Shown here: piece after piece, positions 32,084 to 42,536 of the stretch
How positions within the stretch are numbered: position 1 is the first letter of the stretch
Layout of the letters: each line of letters opens with the position of its first letter
Notes under the pieces: generated by a model
Database searches by the model: none
Seen by the model: the letters and a program-made list of their open reading frames with translations, nothing else
Told to the model about the DNA's origin: nothing
Source of the DNA: Lineus longissimus
Taxonomy: Eukaryota; Nemertea; Pilidiophora; Heteronemertea; Lineidae
Length of the DNA: 64,000 nt
Direction of reading: 5' to 3'
Assembly (NCBI RefSeq): GCF_910592395.1
Contig: NC_088310.1
Coordinates: 16,997,501-17,061,500, forward strand
Position numbers and translations under genes: made by a program

Positions 32084-33209
32084 TTACAGGCGTTGAACGT
32101 TCGCCTTACTCACCCAACTGTTGAACTTAGAGGGGTAGCCATCCCATTTAACAAGGTATTCTTTGGTTCGACCCCCACCCCGTTCTGCAAGTATTCGTTC
32201 GATTTTATAGGTTTTTTCAGGTCTTACATGCACCTTCTGCAATTCCTTTTCGTAGAAAGTGCCTTGAATATTTTCACCCTGCGCGTCCTGAACTGTATAC
32301 ACGGGAGGGCGTGCTTTAATACGCCTTTTTATAGTGAAGATTTCGGTTGACCAGTTAGGTAAATAGGATTTTTCGAATAACATTTTTGTCTTACCGATTC
32401 TAACGTGGTCTCCAACATTAAATTTAAATTTGATATCGTTCAAATACATGTCTTCTCTTGAATAGAGCGTATGCCATACATCCGACGCATTAACAACCGT
32501 CACCTCGCGTGGCTTTCTCTTTATGCTTCTATGCCATGTATTGTTGTATGAATCCACAAGTTTTTGAAGAACAGGCATGTATGAAACTGTATTCGCCTCA
32601 GTCAGGTATCGAAACATGCGCGATTTCAAACTGCGATTAAAGCGTTCAACTATAGCTGCTTTGACCTCGTTATTCGATGTAGAAATTAATATTTTCTTTT
32701 TTAAGGTAGGCTTGAAACCGCTTCCCTAAAAATTCGCCGCCTTTATCCGTCCGCAGGTTTGCAGGTTTCCGTTTCGACTTTGCAAAGATTTTAGCGAATG
32801 CGGACACCTGTTCTTCACCGGTCTTCGTACGTAAAGGCACAACCCATGCGTATTTGGACAATGTATCGATCACAGTGAGGAGATATTTGAAGTTTTTATT
32901 ATATTTCGATAGTTTAGACATATCGACGAGATCTGCTTCCCATTGTTCGTCAATGTCTGCGACAACAATACGTCTTCGTTTGAAACGACGTCTGATTGGC
33001 TTGTGGAGCGTGTATGTGTCTTGAGTTCTTAACCATTTTTTGATTGCGCCGGTCGATACCTTGCTACCGACTGCACGCTTTAAGGCGTCTATACCGCCAA
33101 AACTACCTGCATGCCCAGGGTCATAATACGTCCTTTTCAATAATCTGTCTGTTTTCTTACTAGTACCATTGTTCCCAGTCCTCGTTTTTTGGCGGGTTTT
33201 TTTGGCCAT
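32084..33209 (-). pseudogene. INT: Retrovirus-type integrase with chromodomain, one frameshift
   Basis: The first part (33209-32670) has an N-terminal DNA-binding-like region (YYDPGHAGSFGGIDALKRAV) and the rve core with Asp93 (EADLVDM) and Asp155 (NLRTDKGGEF). It stops just after NINFYIE. The rest continues in another frame (to 32084). That part holds the family's third catalytic residue, the Glu of the VERFNR motif near 32650, an SH3-like region and a C-terminal chromodomain with EYLVKWDGYPSKFNSW. So the D,D,E triad is split by a small indel near 32675-32685. In Mavericks this enzyme integrates the element and creates the 6-bp duplication; a chromodomain would bias target choice toward modified histones. 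Confidence 0.85.
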
Positions 33210-34032
33210 GTTTTCGTCGTGAAGAGGGCGTATCGAATATTGGAGAACCCTGGGTGTGAGATGTCGGTGGAGAGTTCCAAGAAGCTAATGGATTTCTCCG
33301 CTCGGTCTTCGGTGTTTTATTAGCGCTTGCTTTCGGACTGTCACTGAGGCCGAGTCTTTTTTTCCACTCTCTGCTGGTTACCATGTTACCGGATATCACA
33401 CCCTTCCCGTTTAAATAGGACAGGACAGAATCAACGCCAGCCGGTGTGAGCGTCTGTCGGGCATTAGAAGAAGCATTATGTACGACAGTCTTAATATTAC
33501 TCCCTTTGACGGCGTCGCCGTTTATTGAAATCTCGCCTCTTTCATTCCAATTGAAATTTGGATCATCCGTCAGTGCTTTAACCAACTTTTTCGCTTTTGC
33601 TTTCGAGTAGCCGGGTACATGCTGCAATATCACATTAGTCGAAAGAGATGCCTGTTGTACAGGTGTTTTGACACCCGTTTGACTCACTGTCGCTGTATCA
33701 ACAGGTTGTGCCTTTGCGGTTGCTGTTACAGGGTGTGTACTAGCAACTGGAGCCGGCTGTATTTCTTGTCGTTGTTGAACTTTTGGTGCAGGGGCGTTTA
33801 AATCTAAAGACGACGAATGTATCGTTCCCAAATATTTGCGCAGCAATTGTGAATATGCTATCGCCTTATCGTAATCACTCATAGAGGTTGAGGACAGTAT
33901 TTCTTGCATTTCTTGATCAATACCCATCGCACTGTGGGCATGTGGTTTGATGTCTTCTTTGTGGCGCTGTTGATACAGATATTTTTCAACCATTTCGTGC
34001 GGTATAAGCGACATTTTTCGCATCTGACTCAT
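33160..34032 (-). CDS. Conserved Maverick protein of unknown function
   Basis: 290 aa intact. It starts MSQMRKMSLIPHEMVEKYLY, a start I associate with a conserved Maverick family. A long Gln/Pro/Ala/Thr-rich linker (85-130) separates it from a folded-looking middle (LQHVPGYSKAKAKKLVKAL and the later TPAGVDSVLSYLNGKGV, about 133-230). The end is basic and ends DWEQWY. Its last codons overlap the integrase start by about 50 bases. A TTATAAAAA box is directly upstream (34046-34052). Role unknown; structural or core function is possible. Confidence 0.65.
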   Translation of the reverse strand: MSQMRKMSLIPHEMVEKYLYQQRHKEDIKPHAHSAMGIDQEMQEILSSTSMSDYDKAIAYSQLLRKYLGTIHSSSLDLNAPAPKVQQRQEIQPAPVASTHPVTATAKAQPVDTATVSQTGVKTPVQQASLSTNVILQHVPGYSKAKAKKLVKALTDDPNFNWNERGEISINGDAVKGSNIKTVVHNASSNARQTLTPAGVDSVLSYLNGKGVISGNMVTSREWKKRLGLSDSPKASANKTPKTERRNPLASWNSPPTSHTQGSPIFDTPSSRRKHGQKNPPKNEDWEQWY

Positions 34033-34072
34033 ATCTGTTGAATATTTTTATAACGACCGCTATAGCACGTAA

Positions 34073-34399
34073 TTAAACGCCAAAAATACTTCCGATGGCT
34101 TTGATCACAGGACCTAGCAATGCTCCTAAAAAGCCACCCTTTTGAATGATCCGTTTACGCTCTCTTAACGACGTCTTCTTGCAAGCTAATTTACGCAGAG
34201 AGTGCTTGTGTTTCTTCAGACATTTGAACTGATTTCGATTGAGGGGTACGTTCCCTTTTAAACAGTTGCTCGCCGACTCTCCCACGGCATTAAGGAGGCC
34301 TTTATCGGCTGTCTGAAGAATTTTACGTCTCTTCTTAGCCTGGGCTGCCTTCAAAGCCTTCAGTTGATGTACATAATGTTTTATGTGATATTTTGCCAT
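34073..34399 (-). CDS. Small basic protein with hydrophobic glycine-rich C terminus
   Basis: 108 aa. Residues 1-85 are strongly basic (KKRRKILQ, KKHKHSLRKLACKK). The last 23 residues (QKGGFLGALLGPVIKAIGSI) form a hydrophobic, glycine-containing helix. The design suggests a DNA-binding core or membrane-lytic minor capsid protein comparable to adenoviral pVI/pX-type products; proteins with a C-terminal QKGGFL are frequent in Mavericks. It sits between ATPase and the 290-aa protein. Function inferred, not shown. Confidence 0.6.
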   Translation of the reverse strand: MAKYHIKHYVHQLKALKAAQAKKRRKILQTADKGLLNAVGESASNCLKGNVPLNRNQFKCLKKHKHSLRKLACKKTSLRERKRIIQKGGFLGALLGPVIKAIGSIFGV

Positions 34400-34456
34400 G
34401 TTGAATTGATGCTACGTCACCTGCCAACACGTGCCGAATGTTACACGCTTGGATTG

Positions 34457-35089
34457 TCATTTTGTTAAGTATACAATTTGATTCTCGCCAGGAAAGATAT
34501 TGGTCCTTAAGCGTAAATCGTCGGGTGTTGATGCCTTGAAATCTAAGAATAGATATCCAAAAGGCTGGCGCGTGGCATCATTAAAAGCTTCGCGCACGGC
34601 CTTTGTATTTCCAGGAGAGATTTGCTTAGCCAAATGCGTAATCTGGGACACGTCTCTTGGATTTTTGAATAGCACAAGATAATTCGAATTTAAGCTTATA
34701 GTGCGTTGCTCTCTGCCTTTGTGAAATAAATTTTGAACAATATAAACCACACTCATATTTTGATGGTGACAACCTCTGGTGAATATTTTAGTGACTTTTT
34801 CGTCAGTTTCACACATCAAATCGTCGATAACGAGCAATGTTCGACTGTCTGCAGGATGATTTTGAGAAAAATTCAGACCCGAGACGAACTCTACATTTGG
34901 AAATGCTGTAAATGAGTCCTGCCATTCGCCGCCGTAGCACCAAACGATCCTTTCAGGCGGCGGGTCAATCGTAGACACAGCATTGGCTATCAATCTATGC
35001 ACAAAGACAGACTTTCCACACATAGTGGGTCCTGCCACGAGACATGTGAATGGATGTCTCAAGAGAAGGGCTCCGCTTGAAATATACAT
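34457..35089 (-). CDS. ATP: Genome-packaging ATPase (FtsK/HerA, A32-like)
   Basis: 210 aa intact frame. Walker A GPTMCGKS at residues 20-27 and Walker B LLVIDD at 85-90 are clear. A TRGCHHQNMSVVYIVQNLF region matches sensor-type segments of this family. Size is typical for Maverick ATPases. It is expected to pump DNA into the preformed capsid. A TATAAAG box lies about 50 nt upstream at 35138-35145. Confidence 0.85.
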   Translation of the reverse strand: MYISSGALLLRHPFTCLVAGPTMCGKSVFVHRLIANAVSTIDPPPERIVWCYGGEWQDSFTAFPNVEFVSGLNFSQNHPADSRTLLVIDDLMCETDEKVTKIFTRGCHHQNMSVVYIVQNLFHKGREQRTISLNSNYLVLFKNPRDVSQITHLAKQISPGNTKAVREAFNDATRQPFGYLFLDFKASTPDDLRLRTNIFPGENQIVYLTK

Positions 35090-35137
35090 GCTGAGATGTG
35101 TGAACTATAATGAGCGAATCAACAACAAAAACATGTC

Positions 35138-35145
35138 TTTATAGA
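35138..35145 (-). promoter_or_regulatory. TATA box upstream of packaging ATPase
   Basis: Minus strand CTATAAAG about 50 nt before the ATG at 35089. Confidence 0.45.
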
Positions 35146-35638
35146 CTATTTTATTGATAAAAGACGTACACAATATATATATATATATAATTTTCTTTCA
35201 CGATATATCATGAAATGCAGAAATGAGTTGATTATACACATGTTATATACATATATCTATACATATCATATTTACATTAGGGTGAATATCAAGGTATTAC
35301 CACAGATGGCTGTTTACAGATTGTAACTGTGATTACAAGTTAACAGCAGGCTTAATAGAAAAAGAAATGTCACTGTCATTGATTATGTGGACATATACAA
35401 TGACGGTGACGATGATTTTGATGACGATGATGATGATGACTAGAAAATTACACAATAATATTTACAAATGTTGCGGTAAGACATAAACACAAACGAACGC
35501 TACATATTCGTGCTTACAAACTCACAAACAAAACATGAAATGGGTTTTTCATTATGATTTGTGAAAAAATTGAGAATGGGCTTAACAGATCAATGATAGT
35601 CATTATTATTATTATTATTATTATTATCGTTAACATAG
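35146..35638. other. Maverick non-coding region between ATPase and PolB
   Basis: Low-complexity sequence: a TA run at about 35172-35189, GATGAC repeats near 35409-35443 and an ATT run at about 35604-35628. No gene. Confidence 0.5.
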
Positions 35639-36682
35639 TTAATAGCCGAAGGGCAAGGTGTAGAAATCGCGGGTCAGGTAACGTTTATCATACACAAGTC
35701 CATACTTTTTCACTTCGCGAACTGTAGCAATTTTGAAATCCTTCCTTCTCCTTATCTTGTAAGGATTTTCGACGGCAATTGTGTCCGAAAAATTTAAGTT
35801 TTGCACCAAATCCTTCATTGTTTCAAAATTAATTTTTTTACTGTTACTATAGTTAAGAGTGAACCCTCTGACTTTGCACACGGTCTCTTGGCTCTCTTTC
35901 ACACGATACCCATAGTTTTTAGGCCCTCCTGATACAAATTCTTCAATGGAACCCCCGCCCAACTCGTCTTTAAAATCACCCAGATAGTCGCCCAGAGGTG
36001 GATTGATGTGGTTCGTGTTTGTTTTGTCATGTACGTAAATAATGCTATCTGTATCAAAATATAGCACCTGTTCCCCTAGTTTTTCCAATTCCTCGTACAA
36101 TTTCAACCGTGCATGAGCGGTTGTGCAAGCTGCGATGACACAATTTGTGTGAGGACAAGGTTCTACGAAATCTGACTTCGCACGGTATTTTAACAAAACG
36201 AATTCTTCATTCACTAACAGCGAATCGGTGACTTCGATGCTATCATCGGTCAGTTTGTCAACATAAACCTCAGGGCTATCTGTGTATAAAGTCTTCACAA
36301 AGTTATTTCGCATTCCAAACCTACCCCAAAGTGAGCAAATACCTGCCTTGAAGGTACAACGCATGCCTGCGTTATATTTGATGTTGTACTTGTCTAAAGT
36401 AATGCCCTCGTGTTTCTCATAATCAGCGATATATTTGTTTTTGTCACCCTCTGTCTCACACCAATCGGGCCACCCGCTAGCTTCCTGCTTCTGTTTCAGA
36501 AAAGAGTTTATAAAACCTGTAAATAAGCCACCCTCTTTCGTCACAGGGTCATATTTGCTCGTTTCTTCAAAATCCCAAATTTCGTAGGTTTGCAATAAAC
36601 TGTAACCCTTTTCGACCGCTTTTCTGACTTCGAATATAACCCATGTGCCTAGCAACGCGCGTTCATCGTCTGAATGCTCACA
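35639..36682 (-). pseudogene. POLB: Protein-primed DNA polymerase B, C-terminal part
   Basis: 3' part of PolB, detached from the rest by the transposon at 36685-38846. It starts at CEHSDDERALLGTW; the ATG at 36721 and its first codons belong to the transposon end. It carries polymerase motif B (KAGICSLWGRFG) and the catalytic motif C (LYFDTDSIIYV), and ends at TLPFGY. In the intact family this half forms palm and thumb and performs protein-primed replication of the linear element. Confidence 0.88.
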
Positions 36683-36684
36683 TA

Positions 36685-38846
36685 CTTTAATTCCTTGCGA
36701 ATAAGAACCGATCCTGGCCACCAGTGAGGCCTAACTTGTCCCGCCCACGACATGTGAGTAGGCGTGCTTGATTTGACTACATGAATAGGCTTCGGGAATT
36801 GACATAAAGGGGAATTCTTTATCGATGTCGTTGACTTGTGGTCAAATCCCACCATGTTAACCCTTAGTATACCATAATGGGAAAGATGGTTACACACTGT
36901 TTCAATTTTATGCTCGGCAGGGTGACGTCGGTGAAGGAATTTTGAATGCATTTTAACCTCTAAGAAAAAAGCAAGTTTTGCGGATGCCTGCAAGAAACAA
37001 GATTTGATGTGGTCATTTAATGGCAAAATGAACACTTCTACAGGGTAGCCCAAAAAAGGTAATGGCATGAGACGGCTTCAAGAAGCCTGCAGGTCCTGTT
37101 GTTCATCAGGGTCCTCGACAAGGTCTTCCTCTGGCAGGTTAGAAAATTCTAGTCCCTCATCGACGTCCCCAGCAGGTTGTTCGAGATCTTCTGCCCCAAC
37201 CAGTGGAACCCCACGCCCAATACCAGCAGCATGAAATGAATTTTGCACCACCTGTTCGGGTACTTCCTGCCATGCGTCTCGGACAAGGCGTGTCACTTCT
37301 AAAATTGAAATCCTTGGACAATTTCCATCCGGCGTCGTGTGTTCCTGTTTCCACAATCTCCATAGCAGCCGAAGACGGACTTTGAAGCTGTGGATGACAG
37401 AAACATCCAAGGGCTGCGCAATGGGGGTACAACCTGGTGGAATAAACTCAATGATGAGAAGGGCAACTTCTTCTGTAAGATGCACACGGCAGCGATCCCA
37501 TATGAGAAGGAAAGGTAGATACCCGTCTTCCTGGTCGTCCTGGTCCTGATGCATGAAGGGGATGAACACCTCTCCGAGGTAATCTAACATAACATTTGCT
37601 CTCATCCACCCCGTTGGTGATTGTGCCACGACTACATCTTCAGGCAGATTGTCTTGAAGCTCTTGCCATGCGGCTGCAGTTGGACGTCTGAAGGTGATGT
37701 GCGGGGGTAATTTTCCCCCTGCCATTGTGACTGCTAAAGTGACGGTACATCCCAGCCTAGGATTGCCCCACGAAGATTTGATATCAATCTGCGTTGCCCC
37801 TGTTCGGTTGTAGGTATAACTGCCATGGTTGTCAAAAAGGGTGAAAACCTCGTCTACATTTGCCACTTGATAATCTTCATAATGTTCATGCTGTTCATGC
37901 ACGCTTTCCCTAAATGCAGCTACTAGGGCGTCAGCATTATCTGGCACCTGTCGGCTGTCCTTGGTCTTCCTTCTAAGGGAGATGCTGTACCTTTTCTTAA
38001 ACCCTGATAACCAGCCATTTGATGCTGTAAAGTGAGATTTCCGTGGGTAATCGTTCAATATACGGGTCTGTTCTGCAATAGCCAATCCAACCCACCACTG
38101 TTGATACAGTTCCCTCGATGCATCTTTGATGTTGTGATGTGATATCGCCATTCCCAGGGCACGCCTCTCATCGAGCCAATCAGCTAGGTCTGCCTCCATC
38201 TCTTCGTATAGGCCTAAAAGATAACAGTTCATTTTACTCTGTCAGCAAATCACTAAATTTGTTCTTTGCCACATTCCATGCAAAAATGCATCCTTCAGTT
38301 TCCCTTCACTTTAGCTGTACCCTTAATGTTCAGGGGGCTTTGCCATGGTTCCCTAGACTTACCAGTGCCACGTTCTCTCCACGCTAATTCTGAACCCTTG
38401 GCTTTTGACGATGCTCTATGATGATGAATGTCATCCTCACTCATTAACCATTTCATCATTGTAGATTTTGGCAAACGGTTTGTGATGGCAAACGCTCCCA
38501 CGGTTTCATTACCGGCATGGAAGTCAGCGAGAAGCTTTACTTTTTCGCGCAGAGTGTAGCGCCTGCGTCTTCTAGGATGTTCAGCCATAGTGCAGACAGA
38601 CAATCCCAGAATTACCCTTCCTTTTATTCTCATCCTGGTCCACATAACTATTTCAGCATTTCAGTAACTAACATGTCTCATTGCATCACAGAAGAAACCA
38701 CAGATTGTGTCACGCAATAACTGGTGCTAGGCCTGGTCTCGCCTATATGCACATGAATGGCAAGGGCGGCTGTCGTATGCATTATGACATTGGTGGATCT
38801 GCCCAGACAAAAATGGCCGCTGGTTCTTATTCGCAAGGTATTAAAG
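36685..38846 (-). mobile_element. pogo/Tigger-like DNA transposon inserted in PolB
   Basis: 2,162 bp with inverted ends CTTTAATTCCTTGCGAATAA and CTTTAATACCTTGCGAATAA (24 of 25 terminal positions equal), flanked by TA on both sides (36683-36684 and 38847-38848), the target duplication of Tc1/mariner-pogo elements. Between ends there is a two-exon transposase on the minus strand. PolB reading resumes precisely across the TA, so the insertion is recent relative to the gene. Confidence 0.92.
37078..38588 (-). CDS. Tigger-like DDE transposase, two exons, apparently intact
   Basis: Exon 1 (38588-38363) encodes MAEHPRRRRRYTLREKV and a Psq-type helix-turn-helix (NRLPKSTMMKWL). It ends at a GTAAGT donor. 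Exon 2 (38213-37078) begins after TCTTTTAG and keeps the frame (phase 1), giving 453 aa. Exon 2 has a CENP-B-like second HTH (ASNGWLSGFKKRYSISLRRK) and the DDE_1 domain. The Asp residues lie in VANVDEVFTLFD, LLIWDRCRVH and IAQPLDVSV, the last two 29 residues apart (DD29D spacing). The C terminus is acidic. It should cut and paste its own element. No stop or frameshift is seen, so the element could be autonomous. Confidence 0.85.
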
Positions 38847-38848
38847 TA

Positions 38849-39329
38849 TTTTAGACGACGTCTCTGCACACTTCGCGCAAAGAGGAAACTTTAACTTACC
38901 GCCCATTCTCTGAGGTAGTACAGGAAAATACAGGCGTTTTGGTGGTAAAATTTTGCATTTGATTAGACCTTCACACTTTAGAGGATCTTCAATCTTTTGA
39001 AGATTTTCACCGCGGTAGACAACAGGATGCCCTAGTGGATAATGCCTATATTTATTTACATACGGATACAGGGATGTAAAGTCTACGTACTTGATATTTT
39101 CGGTTTCAGTGCATTTATGATACAGTTTCACGGCATTCGTTCGACCCCCGAAAAAAGCTTCTCGGGGGTTAAGAGGCTCACTGATCTTTAAATCTTCTGC
39201 AAATGTCGCTAGTTCGGGGTCCGCCTTAATATCCGCTTTGAATTCGCACTCGCGTTCGGTAATGACTGTATAACCGCGGTCTATCAGAAAATTACGGCGA
39301 AAAATAGTGCGCTCTTGGAGATCGCCCAT
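38849..39329 (-). pseudogene. POLB: PolB middle part (motif A region)
   Basis: Starts MGDLQERTIFRR and continues to the transposon junction at TA 38847. Contains polymerase motif A (VDFTSLYPYVNKYRHYPLGH) and a Cys pair (FPLCAKCAE) just before the break. It is in a different frame from the N-terminal ORF, with the shift near 39330, so one small indel lies between exonuclease and palm. Confidence 0.85.
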
Positions 39330-41715
39330 TGTCGAACCTACGCGTGTTCATGGTATCTTTATTAGGAAAACATTCCGAACAACCGTGATAATAGCACCCA
39401 TCAAAAGAATATACAACGTTATTTTGCGCGTCCCATCCGTCTACTTTGTAATTCGCAATCGCCTTTTCACCCCCGTTCTGCGCGTGTTGAATAAAGAGAT
39501 TCGGCGTTTTTCGCATGACCCATTCCAACCACTTAATACCGATAGCCGACTGCTTGTCGTCTGTATAACCATAGGGCGGCAGCACTGCAATCGTTTTAGG
39601 TTCCATGTAGTTCTGACGATACACTTGACTACACGCAGATGCCATCATGGTAACGCTTTTTTCAAAGGGGTTTACCTTCAGAATACTATTAAAATAACGT
39701 GCAAAAAGGACACAGCAACGACGTAGAATTGTGACGTCACTTTTGCAATAGGCAAGAAGTTCATCTGCCAAGTTGTATGGCTTACCTCTTTGTTTTTCAT
39801 ACCATGTCATAAATTCCTGTCTTCCTTCAGAAGACATACTATCGGGGTCGAAGTACTCCATGGGTGGTATCTCACCGACATAATTTTGATTATCTTTTGT
39901 ATTGAAATGGTGTGGGAACCAGCCTTTTCGACATTCTTTCAGATTGAATGTTTTCGGCAATGAACTCAGTGGCATAGTCAGATAACTCAGCGAATCAAGA
40001 AATTTTACACCGCATGCTTCGAATGCAAGGTATTTCAAGCCTACCTGTATAACGTTTGTGGGTTTTATACCAACGCTGTGAAGATACTGGATGATGAAAA
40101 AAGCATCATACCCTCTGCTGTTGTGAGCGATTGCCACCCTCCCCCTATTTTTACCATTGAATAGCCATTTACAAAACTCAGACACCGTGTCCACCCCCTT
40201 GAAGACGCATTCTTCACGCCTCTCCCGACACAAAATACACTGCGTGTCTCCGTCATTTTCAACTTTTTCTTCATCGCCACAATGATAACAGCAACACTGT
40301 GCAACACACAGATTGGGCACGTGCTCCTTTGAACCATCACACAATACCCTCTCCTGCGTGGATTCAAAATCATAAAATACAAAATTCATGTTATATATAG
40401 GATCGCCAGGTTCCGGTTCCTTTCTCACGATTTTTTTAATGTAACAATCGTGTGCGAAAGGCCTGTGGTCTTCGCAAGTACAACAATATGAATTGTAGCA
40501 AATATGCTTTACACGTGCGTCATAAACCTTTGCACATGTTTTGCATTTTTTAAAGATATCACACACGCTGTGTTCGCGGGCATTTTTGACGAGATGTCTA
40601 TCATAACACTGATCGCTTTTAAAAACACGCATGCACACCGTGCAATTCTTCCATTTGTCAATAGGACAAACCGTATCACTTTTGCAACAAGTACAGGTTC
40701 GATCGCATACATGCGTTTTATAGTTCTGATATCCAGTATCGCAATGCGCACAAAAATAGGCTTTCTCCAAAAACCCTGTCATCGTTGTTATAGGGGCGTA
40801 ATGATCGCCATAATGATAGATATTCAAACGATGCTTCGCGGGGGGCCCTTTAAAGCATATACCGTCCATAAAAAGCGTGGAAAATACAACTAACTGAAAA
40901 TCGGGCATCAAGTGTTTTTGAAATAGGCGCACCTCTGGAATACCACATTTCCGTTTGGGCACACCCGCTTCTTCATGAAGCTCGGATGCTAAACGGAGTT
41001 GATGTTTATCCGACCCTTGTCGGATAGCAGAATAATTAGGATCTTTTAGAGCGCGGGCTCTTGCCGTTACGATTGCGCGGGCCAAGCAGAGGGTGTCATT
41101 GTTTCTAATTTCAACAAAAGTAGTTTTGTCTTTCACTCTCTGCTTGGGACATGCAATACCCCTGGCATACAAACCACCGATCGGTAATTTAACATGAATG
41201 AAGCTAACATGAAATACACCCTTAAAGAGCCATGCATCGTTGGATTGTGTTACCCTTTCTAAATGAGTAAGAACCCTCTCCACGGTCATCAGATCGGGAG
41301 CTATGAAAGGGATACTTATATGTTTCAAACCATCACCCGAAATGATAAGTCTGACCCTGTCTTGAGACTCTGCGTTCTTCATGAGGGTGGCCAAAAGTTC
41401 CGAAAAGGCATTTGACAGGTGAAATAGGACATCATTGTACGATGAACTTTTTTGTAAACCATCGACTTTGATATCCATTTCAATTCCATTCTGTCGATAT
41501 TTTGGAATGTATTTTTCACGTGTTGACACTACCTGAAAAACAGGTTGTATGTGTTCGCGAGCCTCATCAGTGTCAGAGTCAAACTCATCATCATCAACAC
41601 TAGTGTTATCACAGTCATCGTCATCATCACCATCATCAACAGCGTCACCTTTGGCTTCAGCAATACGAGTATTTTGTGCCAGACGCCTGTTACCTCCAGA
41701 CTGCAACAACGTCAA
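39292..41715 (-). pseudogene. POLB: PolB N-terminal and exonuclease part
   Basis: 807 codons. Residues 1-55 are acidic and low-complexity. Residues 60-300 match the N-terminal Maverick PolB domain. Residues 322-424 hold many CxxC/CxxH pairs (zinc-ribbon-like). The 3'-5' exonuclease motifs are intact: Exo I YDFES (448-452), Exo II HNSRGYD (531-537) and Exo III YCKSD (656-660). It ends out of frame after NTRRFDNG. The 41715 start codon is TTG directly before a CAG, so the true N terminus probably comes from an upstream exon (see the spliced gene). Confidence 0.88.
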
Positions 41716-42536
41716 GGGCCTATTTTGTTGTGACGGCCTAAATCTAAAAAAGACTGATGTGACGCGACGTTACGCTCCGGGGAATCGGGGACTTTTAAAG
41801 GATACGGTCTATTGACAGTATTCCCTGGAGCGTAACGAGCTCCGACACCCGAAGGCTCCGCTATATTGCCCTCAGATAAAAGACTCCTTAGAATCGGGCG
41901 CTCACCTTCGGGCGTACATTTTTTTTTCTTCTGCTGACGAAAAGGAATTTTCCGTTTAGGTTTTTTGTACAAAGGGTACACGTAAGCGTCTGAAGTCGTT
42001 GCGACTTGAGAGGTGTGAAGAACCTCTGTGTTAGATCGCTCCGGTTCAGGCAATGTTTCGAGAGCCATTTGAAGGTCAACATCATCGTTGTTTTGACTGC
42101 TCTGGACCGTCTCAAGTCCCAACTGTCCATTCGCAAGATAATCCAACAGCTTCGTGCAATTCTGAAGCTGTTCAACTATTTTCCTGTCCAATTCCTTTTC
42201 ATCAGCAACAGAAAATGTAGGGGTTGATAGCGTTGGAGGTGATACCGTCTGTGAGGTGTGTTCACCTGTGTCACACGATACCATTTGGACCATATCACAG
42301 GATAGCAAGTCCATTAGATCAGGATAATCTGAGGTATCATGGGTCACAGGTAAACCCTCGATAGGGTTAACAGGTGGCACGCAATACTCGTTTGCGTCTA
42401 GCTGCGGTTCCTGCCGTTGCTGCTGCTGCGGTTCATTAGCAGATGGAGACGGGCTAAGTAACCAAGGTAAAGCCCCTTCACCCTCTTGCAACGGCACTGC
42501 ACCTGGCGCTCCAGGAGTTGTAAGGGGAAATATAGA
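41712..42536 (-). CDS. Low-complexity ORF upstream of PolB, probable exon
   Basis: Open without an ATG start from 42536; an acceptor-like CGCCAG precedes GTGCAGTG near 42503 and would enter this frame in phase 1. The protein is Pro/Gln/Ser-rich (NEPQQQQRQEPQLD) with a basic patch KKPKRKIPFRQQKKKK. It overlaps the PolB frame by 4 bases. I read it as a linking exon or a disordered protein, not a recognised family. Confidence 0.45.
   Translation of the reverse strand, partial: SIFPLTTPGAPGAVPLQEGEGALPWLLSPSPSANEPQQQQRQEPQLDANEYCVPPVNPIEGLPVTHDTSDYPDLMDLLSCDMVQMVSCDTGEHTSQTVSPPTLSTPTFSVADEKELDRKIVEQLQNCTKLLDYLANGQLGLETVQSSQNNDDVDLQMALETLPEPERSNTEVLHTSQVATTSDAYVYPLYKKPKRKIPFRQQKKKKCTPEGERPILRSLLSEGNIAEPSGVGARYAPGNTVNRPYPLKVPDSPERNVASHQSFLDLGRHNKIGP
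41769..41836. repeat. 68-nt inverted repeat (18-bp arms)
   Basis: GTTACGCTCCGGGGAATC on the left faces GTTACGCTCCAGGGAATA read from the other strand. Lies inside the low-complexity ORF just before PolB. Confidence 0.7.

Noticed and set aside
35400-35640. Microsatellite region as a possible CRISPR-like array
   Set aside because: Simple GATGAC, TA and ATT runs without spacer structure; the context is eukaryotic.
36649-37068. 139-aa minus-strand ORF next to the transposase
   Set aside because: It lies in the non-coding end of the Tigger-like transposon, overlaps its inverted repeat and the PolB frame, and has no domain.
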